Positions 1 to 6,408 are shown, counted from the first letter of the stretch. The stretch is DNA of 8,475 nt from Bacteroidota bacterium (GCA_023431285.1 JAEYXN010000321.1:1-8475); one strand, 5' to 3'. Numbers and translations are program-made. Notes: a model not told the origin generated them from the sequence alone.

Positions 1-355
1 ACCAAATGTAATTGATCGAGTCCTGCATCTCCGTAAAAACTCCGGTGGCTCCCACGAGCAAAACAATGATTCCCACTACCGCTCCAGATGCACTTAGCTG
101 AGACTTTTCAATATTCTGGATGATACTTTGAATCTGAGCGGCTGCAGCACTTCCGACAATTCCGTTCAATTGATAATATATCTTTCCCTGAACGGCTTCT
201 TTCCCATAGAAGATTCCCGCCAGCGAAATAATAATGATCAATACCGGTCCGATGGAAAAGATGGTATAATAGGAAAGAGACGCACTGAATTTCATTCCGT
301 GGTCTTCTATGAATTCCGTTGCCGCTCTTTTCAGAATCCTCCAGAATCGAAGCAT
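1..355 (-). CDS. YihY/BrkB-family inner-membrane protein, N-terminal part (cut by window edge)
   Basis: Only the first 118 codons are present; the gene continues past the left edge. It matches the YihY/virulence factor BrkB family of multi-pass inner-membrane proteins, whose biochemical role is not settled; the old 'ribonuclease BN' name is not supported. Seen: a short amphipathic start, then KFSASLSYYTIFSIGP (about residues 22-37) leading into the first membrane helix (about 37-50), and a second helix (about 90-106) running into GVFTEMQDSINYIW, the family's typical G-V-F-x-x-x-Q-x-x-x-N-x-I-W motif. The ATG lies 1 nt after the stop of the upstream gene, and GAGGA sits 11 nt before it, inside the upstream coding region, so translation is probably coupled. 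It is the last visible gene of the minus-strand run that begins at 1263. The family call is firm; the function is unknown. Confidence 0.93.
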   Translation of the reverse strand, partial: MLRFWRILKRAATEFIEDHGMKFSASLSYYTIFSIGPVLIIIISLAGIFYGKEAVQGKIYYQLNGIVGSAAAAQIQSIIQNIEKSQLSASGAVVGIIVLLVGATGVFTEMQDSINYIW

Positions 356-356
356 G

Positions 357-701
357 CTATTCTTTTTCCTCGATCTTTACCTTCTTCATGAACTTCTCAA
401 CAAGAGGATCAGAGTATGCGCCATACGCATCAATTAACGTTCCTTTGGTTCCATCCGTTGTTTCAATGGCATACAGAATTGAATTATCTGAAGGATCAGA
501 AATACCTTCAAACCTGTAGAAGTTAACGACATGAAGGTCTTCAGGACGATACTGCTTGCCACTGTCGAGGTTTTCCAGCGCATCGTCTGTAGCTTTAAAA
601 TTTGCTGTGTAACCTTCCTCGTTAACACGTTTCAGTACAGCTGACATATCCCGCATAATAGGGACTTTGATTTCCGGGTTGTTCATTTTTTCTGTGCTCA
701 T
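357..701 (-). CDS. Small Bacteroidota protein of the so-called 'phosphoribosylpyrophosphate synthetase' family (function unknown)
   Basis: A 114-residue soluble protein with no signal peptide or membrane segment. From memory it resembles a roughly 100-residue family common in Bacteroidota that databases often label phosphoribosylpyrophosphate synthetase. The name is misleading: the protein is about a third of the length of true PRPP synthetase, and no PRPP-binding loop is visible. Recognisable parts are a helical N-terminus containing an E-E-G-Y-T-x-x-F stretch (about 28-35), FYRFEGISDPSDNSILYAI (61-79) and KGTLIDAYGAYSDPL (86-100). I chose the ATG at 701 because the longer frame back to 842 would overlap the upstream lipoprotein gene and add unrelated sequence. 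A second ATG at 686 is possible. No Shine-Dalgarno sequence is present, which is usual in this phylum. It lies between the DUF4142-like gene and the YihY gene and almost touches the latter. A weak promoter-like match (TTG, 17 nt, TCAATTTG, positions 743-716) lies upstream. Its role is unknown. Confidence 0.85.
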   Translation of the reverse strand: MSTEKMNNPEIKVPIMRDMSAVLKRVNEEGYTANFKATDDALENLDSGKQYRPEDLHVVNFYRFEGISDPSDNSILYAIETTDGTKGTLIDAYGAYSDPLVEKFMKKVKIEEKE

Positions 702-714
702 ATTAGATTTGTTA

Positions 715-798
715 TCAAATTGATTCTTTGAGATTTCTTTCAATAGAAGAAATAATGGTGTTATTTCCTTCAACGACAACCAGCGCGGTATCCAGCAC
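715..798 (-). other. Possible lost C-terminus of the DUF4142-like lipoprotein (read-through frame)
   Basis: In frame after the TAG at 801-799 come 27 codons reading VLDTALVVVEGNN then TIISSIERNLKESI, ended by TGA (717-715) and directly by TAA (714-712). The segment has an amphipathic helix pattern and is of the size expected for the final DUF4142 helix, which usually runs to the end of the domain. One base change, for example CAG to TAG, would explain the break. It has no start codon or ribosome binding site of its own, so it is best read as part of the gene at 799-1263 and not as a separate gene. Confidence 0.5.
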
Positions 799-1263
799 CT
801 ACATAAGCGCAGCGTCTGCTGACCTTCTTTGAAAGGATTCAATATCCCGCTTCATTTTGTATTGGAGCTCTTTCATTTGCTTAACCCATTCGTGGTTGAA
901 GGACTGAGAGTGTTCACTGTTCAATCTCCGGAATTCATTCCTGCTTGATGTTGAATCTTCCCTGGGCACCTCAATTCCTCTTTGTTCAGCAAAAGCTTTG
1001 AGCTTCGTTATCGCCGAGGTTTGCGATACGATGATCGCTTTCACCTTCTCCCGCCCAACGCTACTCCCAAGTCCCTCCTCCCCTAACTTCGCAAGATCTA
1101 TGACTTTATAAGAGGCGTCGATAATCCCCAGAACAAACAGGGCCTCCTTTTCGGTCTGATGGCCAAATCTCTCTTCGTTCAATTTCGCTGCACGTCTCTT
1201 TTCAGAACCTGGATTGCATGACAGCAAGATTATGCTAACCAGAAAAAGTGCAAATCGATCCAT
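799..1263 (-). CDS. DUF4142-like lipoprotein, C-terminus cut by an in-frame TAG
   Basis: A 154-residue predicted lipoprotein. A short signal peptide ends in the lipobox LLSC with Cys16 as the lipidated residue, so the mature protein is probably anchored in the envelope. The rest is helical and follows the DUF4142 pattern: FVLGIIDASYKVIDLAKLG (about 43-61), then A-I-T-K-L-K-A-F-A-E-Q-R-G-I-E-V-P (84-100), then a segment around FNHEWVKQM (122-130). DUF4142 is a ferritin-like helical domain of unknown function. The start is forced: an in-frame TAG lies two codons before the ATG. The TAG at 801-799 interrupts the expected last helix. The same frame then runs 27 more sensible codons (798-718) to TGA-TAA at 717-712. 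The full-length form would therefore be about 182 residues, ending 13 nt before the next gene. As read, it is either truncated, mutated or mis-sequenced. First gene of the run leading to YihY. The family call is likely but not certain. Confidence 0.82.
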   Translation of the reverse strand: MDRFALFLVSIILLSCNPGSEKRRAAKLNEERFGHQTEKEALFVLGIIDASYKVIDLAKLGEEGLGSSVGREKVKAIIVSQTSAITKLKAFAEQRGIEVPREDSTSSRNEFRRLNSEHSQSFNHEWVKQMKELQYKMKRDIESFQRRSADAALM

Positions 1264-1339
1264 AGCCTATCCGTTAAAGAATCTTGAGGAACCAGATTCA
1301 GAGGTAAAATTCAAAATTCAATGCCTGCACGATGGCGGG

Positions 1340-1373
1340 AAAAACAAGAGTCCGTCACCGAAGTAACGGACTC
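1340..1373 (-). terminator. Intrinsic terminator with UUCG tetraloop, downstream of the DUF1328 gene
   Basis: On the minus strand GAGTCCGTTAC, loop TTCG, GTGACGGACTC forms an 11-bp stem with a single U-G wobble and a C-G closed UUCG loop. TTGTTTTT follows immediately. It begins 25 nt after the stop of the DUF1328 gene and ends 76 nt before the DUF4142-like start, so it separates the two transcripts. There is no T-run on the plus-strand side, so it acts in one direction. Confidence 0.93.
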
Positions 1374-1398
1374 CTATTCAAAAAAGGCAAAACTACTT

Positions 1399-1563
1399 CT
1401 ACGGTCTCCGTGCCATTCCTGTTATCAATGATATTACGAATAAGATCAAGAACAGGAAGAATAGAACTTTGGCTATTCCGGCAGCACCCGCCGCAATTCC
1501 ACCGAATCCAAAAATAGCCGCAACAATTGCAACTACGAGGAATATAATTGTCCAGCGAAGCAT
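1399..1563 (-). CDS. DUF1328 / UPF0391 (YtjA-like) small membrane protein
   Basis: A 54-residue, very hydrophobic protein beginning MLRWTIIFLVVAIVAAIFGF, followed by a G/A-rich turn (G-G-I-A-A-G-A-A-G-I-A-K, 21-32), a second helix (33-48) and a basic tail ending in A-R-R-P. This is the standard two-helix layout and length of the DUF1328/UPF0391 family (E. coli YtjA), inner-membrane proteins of unknown function that are often grouped with general stress genes. Its ATG at 1563-1561 has only an A/T-rich leader and no Shine-Dalgarno sequence. The stop is TAG and a strong terminator follows, so it is probably a single-gene transcript. It is divergent from the small lipoprotein gene at 1777 across 213 bp. 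The family call is very secure from the sequence pattern. Confidence 0.95.
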   Translation of the reverse strand: MLRWTIIFLVVAIVAAIFGFGGIAAGAAGIAKVLFFLFLILFVISLITGMARRP

Positions 1564-1765
1564 AACTTATAAATTTTAGTAAAACATAATCACTTATAGA
1601 GAAAAGCTGTGCCATGGCTCCCAAGTGTGCTGATCGATCATAGAGAAGGCCTTTGAGGACAAACTTCTACAGATACTTACAACACTGCCGGTGAAAATCG
1701 GAATATAAAAGGGTACTGAAATTTCAACCTTTCGATCGTCATCATACTAGTTCAATTATAGTATC

Positions 1766-1771
1766 AGGTGA
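1766..1771 (+). promoter_or_regulatory. Shine-Dalgarno sequence that sets the start of the small lipoprotein gene
   Basis: AGGTGA lies 5 nt before the ATG at 1777. This favours that codon over the GTG at 1768, which is part of the motif itself, and over the in-frame ATG at 1795. Most other genes in the window have no such motif. Confidence 0.65.
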
Positions 1772-1776
1772 TATTA

Positions 1777-2004
1777 ATGAAAGAAGACAATTGTATGTAT
1801 CGAACATCTCTTTCTCCATCGTCCGGCAAAGTACGAGCTGCATTAGTAGGATTTCTTCTATTCATGCTTCTGGTAACTCTGGTAAGCTGCAGTAATAATG
1901 GCGAAAAAGGACAGGAAATAAAATTGAATACATCATTGGCAAAGGTGGAGACGAACGCAAAATATTCGAAGATACAGAATAAGGATTTTGTTCCTTACAA
2001 GTAA
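1777..2004 (+). CDS. Very small predicted lipoprotein of unknown function
   Basis: 75 residues. A charged N-terminal stretch with K18 and R20 precedes a hydrophobic core (about 21-35) and the lipobox LVSC with Cys38. The mature part is then only 38 residues: polar, Lys-rich, with no cysteine other than the lipidated one, ending D-F-V-P-Y-K. I do not recognise a family. The start at 1777 is supported by the AGGTGA motif upstream; a start at 1795 would give a shorter, more usual signal peptide and cannot be excluded. The gene stands alone between the divergent DUF1328 gene and the convergent topoisomerase gene, and has its own strong terminator 24 nt after the TAA, which supports it being a real transcribed gene. 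No conserved motif suggests a partner or role. Confidence 0.78.
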   Translation: MKEDNCMYRTSLSPSSGKVRAALVGFLLFMLLVTLVSCSNNGEKGQEIKLNTSLAKVETNAKYSKIQNKDFVPYK

Positions 2005-2027
2005 CCAATAGTGGGGTTCTGGTTAGG

Positions 2028-2057
2028 AAGGTCGTTACTTCGGTAGCGGCCTTTTTT
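2028..2057 (+). terminator. Intrinsic terminator with UUCG tetraloop, after the small lipoprotein gene
   Basis: AAGGTCGTTAC, loop TTCG, GTAGCGGCCTT forms an 11-bp stem with two U-G wobbles, and six T residues (2052-2057) close the site. The last two T positions are also part of the stop codon of the convergent topoisomerase gene. In the minus direction the hairpin is followed by CCTAACC, not a T-run, so it should stop only plus-strand transcripts. Confidence 0.93.
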
Positions 2058-3153
2058 AATGTAATGCGCGAAGTACGCGCATCAAAACCTTTTCATCTGA
2101 AGTCAGATCTGCTTTCATATCCGGCTCCTCTATGTTATCGAGTTCTTTCAAATAACGGGACAGGTTGTTTTGCTCGTAAAGTTCAATCACTCCTGGGTGA
2201 ACGTAATATTTTCTACATACCGTCCTGGTATTGCCAAGTTTGACACTCACCTCGTCGAGGGCGCGCACTATGTTTTTCTTCACTTCGTTATTTGTTAACG
2301 CATCCCCTATTGCGCGGAAGGATCGTAAGATATTCAGGGTACCCGCCCATGTTCTAAAATCTTTCGCTGTAAAATCTCCGCCGGAAGCCTCCTTGATGTA
2401 ATCATTCACCATTCCTGAATCGACAGTACATCTTGTGCCGTCATCATCGAGATATTGAAAAAGCTCCTTTCCAGGAATATCCTTGCATTGCTGTACTATC
2501 CTTGCAAGTCTGCGGTTGTTCAGCGTGACGGTATGTTTGATCCCACGTTTTCCCGTGAATGAAAACTTGAGAGCTTTTCCCTTAACCTCAACATGATTAT
2601 CCCTTAAGGTGGTTATCCCATAGGAGCCATAGAGTTTATTGTAATCCTCGTTGCCCACCCGAATGTAAGTACGTTCCATCAAACTGACGATGGTTGCCAA
2701 CACGCGCCGCTGACTCAAAGACCTGGCGGAAAGATCTTTTTCAACTACTAGTCTCAATGCCGGAAGTGATTTTCCAAACTCATATAAACGATGGAATTTT
2801 GTTTCATTTCTAAGTGCACTCCAGCCGGTGTGATACTTATACTGCTTGCGGCCACGTACATCAATACCAGTAGCCTGAATGTGGCCGTTCTCATAGGGGC
2901 AGATCCATACTTTCTGCCATGCGGGAGGAATAGCCAGTTTACGAATTCGTTGAAGAGCATTATCATCTTTCAATAATTCATCGCCAAGAAAATAAGCAAA
3001 ACCCTTTCCCCGACGTTTTCGCATAATCCCCTTCAAAGAGTCCGAAACATATCTTAGGCGTGCTACCTTGGCGGCAGTCGCGTAATCCCTGTCCAATTGC
3101 AATATCTCCCTGTGTGAAAGATCTGCCAGCGCTGTTTGTATTTTCGTTTCCAT
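2056..3153 (-). CDS. DNA topoisomerase IB (poxvirus-like type)
   Basis: A complete 365-residue type IB topoisomerase, which relaxes supercoils of either sign by nicking one strand through a 3'-phosphotyrosyl link, without ATP or metal. The N-terminal domain carries the family signature around A-I-P-P-A-W (74-79) and Q-A-T-G-I-D-x-R-G-R-K-Q-Y (93-105). The catalytic domain shows Y-I-R-V-G-N-E (Arg165), F-T-G-K-R-G (Lys202), K-D-F-R-T-W (Arg267), L-G-N-T (Asn308, at the place of the vaccinia catalytic His, as is usual in bacterial members) and C-R-K-Y-Y-V-H-P, where Tyr317 is the likely nucleophile. All expected active-site positions are filled, so the enzyme should be active. Length is normal for bacterial members. 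The ATG at 3153 lacks a Shine-Dalgarno sequence. The family is patchy in bacteria and supplements topoisomerases I and IV and gyrase. It is divergent from the MscS gene, and its stop codon touches the terminator of the small lipoprotein gene. Confidence 0.97.
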   Translation of the reverse strand: METKIQTALADLSHREILQLDRDYATAAKVARLRYVSDSLKGIMRKRRGKGFAYFLGDELLKDDNALQRIRKLAIPPAWQKVWICPYENGHIQATGIDVRGRKQYKYHTGWSALRNETKFHRLYEFGKSLPALRLVVEKDLSARSLSQRRVLATIVSLMERTYIRVGNEDYNKLYGSYGITTLRDNHVEVKGKALKFSFTGKRGIKHTVTLNNRRLARIVQQCKDIPGKELFQYLDDDGTRCTVDSGMVNDYIKEASGGDFTAKDFRTWAGTLNILRSFRAIGDALTNNEVKKNIVRALDEVSVKLGNTRTVCRKYYVHPGVIELYEQNNLSRYLKELDNIEEPDMKADLTSDEKVLMRVLRALH

Positions 3154-3166
3154 AATATTCTATTTG
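3135..3166 (+). promoter_or_regulatory. Candidate Bacteroidota-type promoter for the MscS gene
   Basis: TTTG at 3135-3138 and TCTATTTG at 3159-3166 are 20 nt apart. This fits the Bacteroidota housekeeping pattern TTTG-N(17-23)-TAnnTTTG with one mismatch. It ends 23 bp before the MscS ATG, implying a short leader. The upstream half lies inside the 5' coding end of the divergent topoisomerase gene. Found by eye only. Confidence 0.35.
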
Positions 3167-3189
3167 CATCTGGTAAAACTTGGTACCTC

Positions 3190-4053
3190 ATGAATACTGC
3201 GTGGGATATAATTCAGGAAAAATTGGAAGGATGGTGGCTTTACTCAATCAGGATGCTGCCGAATTTCATACTGGCGCTCTTTGTTCTTGTCGTTTTCCTG
3301 TTTATCGCGCGTATTGCACGACGATTGACTTACGGGTTCGTCCTCCGGATATCAAAGAGTATTTCCGTAACAAGCCTGTTCTCCGGATTGATCTATTCAG
3401 GAATTATGGTGGCAGGCTTGATGAGCGCTCTTGATATTCTTGAACTCGACAAGACTGTGTCGTCATTGCTGGCCGGAGTTGGTATTATCGGACTTGCGCT
3501 TGGGTTCGCCTTTCAGGACATCACATCTAATTTCATCTCGGGAGCTTTCATTGCATTGAAGCGTCCGTTTGATGTAGGACATATCGTGGAGACAAATGGA
3601 TTCACTGGTACTATCGAAGAAATCAAGCTCAGGTCTACTACTCTTCGAACGTCGGCTGGACTTCATGTGATCATTCCTAACAAAGAAATTTTCCAGAAGC
3701 CAATCATCAACTATTCACGAACAGAGATGCGGAAGGTGGAGCTGGAATTTCTGGTTCCGAATTTCGTGGATGCTAACTTTCTCGAAAGTATTATTTCAAA
3801 AGCTTTGCAGAAGTCAGCCGATCTTAATCATTTCAAGAAAATAGACTTTTATTTCACGGCAATAGAATCTCCGAACATGCGCGTTCGCATCGGAATCTGG
3901 ACAGACCGAATCGAACCCGGGCCATTCCTGAAAGCACGACACAGCGCAATCCTTTCTATCTATGGTGCCTTCCGTCAGAATGGTATTTATGAAATCAAGA
4001 TTGAAGGACCACCCGGCACCAACGTACCCCCTGAGGCAAATCAGAACGGATAG
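3190..4053 (+). CDS. MscS-family small-conductance mechanosensitive channel
   Basis: A 287-residue protein, almost exactly the size of E. coli MscS, which opens under membrane tension to release solutes on hypo-osmotic shock. Three membrane segments are visible: about 24-42, 62-81 and the pore-lining helix about 88-118. The pore helix contains the Gly/Ala packing pattern L-A-G-V-G-I-I-G-L-A-L-G-F-A (94-107), followed by F-Q-D-I-T-S-N-F-I-S-G (108-118). The beta domain follows with K-R-P-F-D-V-G (124-130) and the signature I-I-P-N-K (161-165) through I-I-N-Y-S (172-176). The C-terminal alpha/beta domain runs from about 185 to 272. I chose the ATG at 3190; the frame is open back to a TTG at 3136, but that start would add non-homologous residues and overlap the topoisomerase gene. 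No Shine-Dalgarno sequence is present. The 3' end overlaps the tamL stop region by 13 bp on the other strand. Confidence 0.96.
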   Translation: MNTAWDIIQEKLEGWWLYSIRMLPNFILALFVLVVFLFIARIARRLTYGFVLRISKSISVTSLFSGLIYSGIMVAGLMSALDILELDKTVSSLLAGVGIIGLALGFAFQDITSNFISGAFIALKRPFDVGHIVETNGFTGTIEEIKLRSTTLRTSAGLHVIIPNKEIFQKPIINYSRTEMRKVELEFLVPNFVDANFLESIISKALQKSADLNHFKKIDFYFTAIESPNMRVRIGIWTDRIEPGPFLKARHSAILSIYGAFRQNGIYEIKIEGPPGTNVPPEANQNG

Positions 4054-6407
4054 CCAATGGCTATGTTTAAGACGAGATTATCTGATCGCCACTCCGAGCT
4101 TCCGGGATCAATCTCATCGAAAACCCATCTTTCACCAGGAGCGAGATAAGGTTTCCTCAGCGGGAAGGCGAGGTCAAATCGAAGGACAAAGAAGTTAAAG
4201 TCGAAACGAAGTCCCATGCCGGTACCTACTGCCATCTGACTTAAGAATTCATCCTTTCGAAATTCGCGCTGGCTTCCTGGTTGATCAGGATCACGCCATA
4301 GCCAAATATTTCCGGCATCCACAAACACTGCACCCTTAAAGGCCTTTACGATATCAAACCTCAACTCCACGTTCCCCTCAATTTTTATATCGCCCCTTTG
4401 GTCGACAAAAGCGGGAATATTATTTGGCGGTAAGAAGTTTTCATCTGTCAAAACTGAATATGCTCCAGGTCCAATTGATCGCGCGGGAAAAGCTCTTAAG
4501 CTGTTTGATCCACCGATGGAGAATTGACGGATGTAAGGAAGCACTTCAGAGTTTCCGAAGGGAAACCCTGCACCAACGATTACCCGTGAAGCAAGCTTGT
4601 TATGAATATCCAGTTGCCAATAGTGCCTGAAGTCAATATCTCCTCTGAGGAATTGGCTGTATGGCGCATGAAACAGCTTAAATGGTCCTTCCTCATCCTG
4701 GTGCGCAGTCTTCTGAACGGCGTGAACCAGATTCCCGGCAGCCTGGATAGTTCCATTGAAATAAATACTATGTGTCTTGAACTTCTTTTCTTCGAACTCT
4801 CCGAGAAGATTTGGTTTAAGCTGAGTGTTCAGCGTATAGGAGTACCGTGACCCAATGATAAACTGATCTTCGAACGAGCTCGCCAGAAAGCGATTTTTCT
4901 CAAGTATTTCCAGGAATTCTGTTGACTCACCGAATGTCTGCATAAAATTGATATCGACGGGGTACAGCTCATGGGATTTGCTTTCAGACTCTCTCCACTG
5001 ATAGCCCGCGGCCATCTTAAAGCTGTTCAAGGTGAAGAAACTAACGCGGTTCTGAACACTGAAACCCAACCGGAAATCAGTTTTAGGTAAATACTTTTTA
5101 GAGGAATAGTCGATACGAATCGGCGAGATAAACCGCGGCACTGTGAGGCTTGCCTCAGCACCAAGTTCAAAAGAGTTTAAAGGTCCGGATATACGCTTAC
5201 TCAGTTGTGTTTCATATGCCGAATTAAAACGAAGCTGGAACAGTTCTGCTCCCCGGAGAAAATTCCGATCAGTGTATGTTACTTCCAGGCCTGGTCCAGC
5301 AAAGCTGTTTGACTTCGACGTTGCCTGAAATTCAGCCCTCAGCGAACGTTTCTTAAGAGGAGTAAGTGAAATTTTCGTAGACAGCAAATTCGAATCAGGA
5401 TGAACTTCTGTGTATTGGATGTTAACAAATTTGAACACGCCCAAGTCCATGAGGTGACTAAGGGTAAGGTTGTGATCCATGGTCCGGTAGGTCCTTCCCT
5501 TGTTCAGGTTAATAACATCCGTAATTACTTTAGGGCGAAACTTTTTGCTGACGTCATGATACCTGAAACTATCAACCTCGACAACTTTAACATTATTTCG
5601 AATTGAATCGACACCTAATTGAAATTCCGGGAAGACGTCAACCTCGTCCAGCTTATAGATACGGCGGGCCTTTTCAGGGATACCTTCTTCCAGGCGCAAC
5701 TTGATATCTATCTGCTTACGGCCGACGGTGCTATCTGCTTCGAAGATGAGGTGCCTGTCATCAAAATAAAATAATCCGAAATCCTCGACCTCTTGTTCAA
5801 TGCGCTGCTGCTCAGCTTGAAGACGCGCCAGTTGGTATCGCTGACCCTCCTTTAGGAGCGAGTTCCTTTTAATGCTCTCAATAATCATTGTGTAAAGACT
5901 ATCCTTCGGAGAAGGATAACCGATATTCCTTAACCTGTACGGTGGCTGAAGAGTAACATTGTAGACTACTGTACTTTCTTTTTTCTTTTCCTTGATCTGG
6001 TAAGAAACTTCTGATTTAAAGTATCCCTCATTCTGTAATTGTCCCTCCAGGAGCTTTGCAGTTTGCTGAGGCTTGATATCACTGATCAAAACAGGAACCT
6101 GACCAAACTTCCTGCGGATAAAGGCCTTCAAACCTTTCTTCTTATTCGCATCTCTTTCCCTGAAATACAACCATACCCCTGGACGCATTCCGAAGATTTC
6201 TGTATTCGGTGCGGGGACGATCATCGACTGAAGTTCTGTCTTCAGCGCCTTCCTCCCTCCTACCCGTCCTTGAGGATCAAATTTGATTTCAGAACCTGCA
6301 TAGAAACTTTCATTTTCCTTCAGGTATTTCGAAGCCGAACACCCACAAAGATTAAGCAATGCTGACACAAGAACGAAAGAAGCGCGGACCAACCTACCTG
6401 CCATCAT
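4041..6407 (-). CDS. tamL: TamL: lipoprotein of the BamA/TamA outer-membrane assembly superfamily
   Basis: About 788 residues. An N-terminal signal peptide ends in the lipobox L-C-G-C-S with Cys23, so the protein is a lipoprotein. This separates the Bacteroidota TamL from E. coli TamA, which has an ordinary signal peptide. A periplasmic region with POTRA-like units (about 35-350) includes the last POTRA around L-N-K-G-R-T-Y (301-307) and L-M-D-L-G-V-F-K-F-V (319-328). The 16-strand barrel fills the rest: the L6-loop motif IGGSNSLRAF at 631-640, G-A-V-F-V-D-A-G-N-I-W (692-702), and a C-terminal beta-signal strand ending in Phe (777-788). It should work with TamB in moving lipids or proteins to the outer membrane. 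The frame is open to an ATG at 6470, but that start lies inside tamB and would bury the signal peptide. The ATG-ATG pair at 6407/6404, 1 nt after the tamB TAG, is the natural start. Confidence 0.93.
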   Translation of the reverse strand: MMAGRLVRASFVLVSALLNLCGCSASKYLKENESFYAGSEIKFDPQGRVGGRKALKTELQSMIVPAPNTEIFGMRPGVWLYFRERDANKKKGLKAFIRRKFGQVPVLISDIKPQQTAKLLEGQLQNEGYFKSEVSYQIKEKKKESTVVYNVTLQPPYRLRNIGYPSPKDSLYTMIIESIKRNSLLKEGQRYQLARLQAEQQRIEQEVEDFGLFYFDDRHLIFEADSTVGRKQIDIKLRLEEGIPEKARRIYKLDEVDVFPEFQLGVDSIRNNVKVVEVDSFRYHDVSKKFRPKVITDVINLNKGRTYRTMDHNLTLSHLMDLGVFKFVNIQYTEVHPDSNLLSTKISLTPLKKRSLRAEFQATSKSNSFAGPGLEVTYTDRNFLRGAELFQLRFNSAYETQLSKRISGPLNSFELGAEASLTVPRFISPIRIDYSSKKYLPKTDFRLGFSVQNRVSFFTLNSFKMAAGYQWRESESKSHELYPVDINFMQTFGESTEFLEILEKNRFLASSFEDQFIIGSRYSYTLNTQLKPNLLGEFEEKKFKTHSIYFNGTIQAAGNLVHAVQKTAHQDEEGPFKLFHAPYSQFLRGDIDFRHYWQLDIHNKLASRVIVGAGFPFGNSEVLPYIRQFSIGGSNSLRAFPARSIGPGAYSVLTDENFLPPNNIPAFVDQRGDIKIEGNVELRFDIVKAFKGAVFVDAGNIWLWRDPDQPGSQREFRKDEFLSQMAVGTGMGLRFDFNFFVLRFDLAFPLRKPYLAPGERWVFDEIDPGSSEWRSDNLVLNIAIGYPF

Positions 6408-6408
6408 A

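Noticed and set aside
799..801. Genome-wide reassignment of TAG to an amino acid
   Set aside because: Four other genes here end properly at TAG with normal family lengths or tight gene junctions, so TAG works as a stop.
702..842. N-terminal extension of the small 'PRPP synthetase-like' protein to an ATG at 842
   Set aside because: The extra 47 residues overlap the DUF4142-like gene in another frame and do not resemble the family; the ATG at 701 gives the usual length.
1264..1339. Promoter for the DUF4142-like gene with TACCTCTG as the -7 element
   Set aside because: No TTG lies at the expected 17-23 nt distance upstream on the minus strand, so the match is too weak.
1355..1624. 89-codon cysteine-rich frame on the minus strand
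   Set aside because: It is the out-of-frame shadow of the DUF1328 gene; the 54-residue frame at 1399-1563 fits that family from end to end and is followed by its terminator.
1631..1640. 10-bp palindrome TGATCGATCA as a possible operator
   Set aside because: It is short, has no second copy in the intergenic space, and has no promoter clearly placed beside it.
1564..1776. Possible small RNA or extra gene in the divergent space between the DUF1328 gene and the small lipoprotein gene
   Set aside because: No convincing hairpin with T-run, conserved RNA motif or start codon with a ribosome binding site other than that of the lipoprotein was seen.
3136..3189. TTG start for the MscS gene at 3136
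   Set aside because: The added residues are not MscS-like, overlap the topoisomerase coding region, and would begin upstream of the best promoter candidate.
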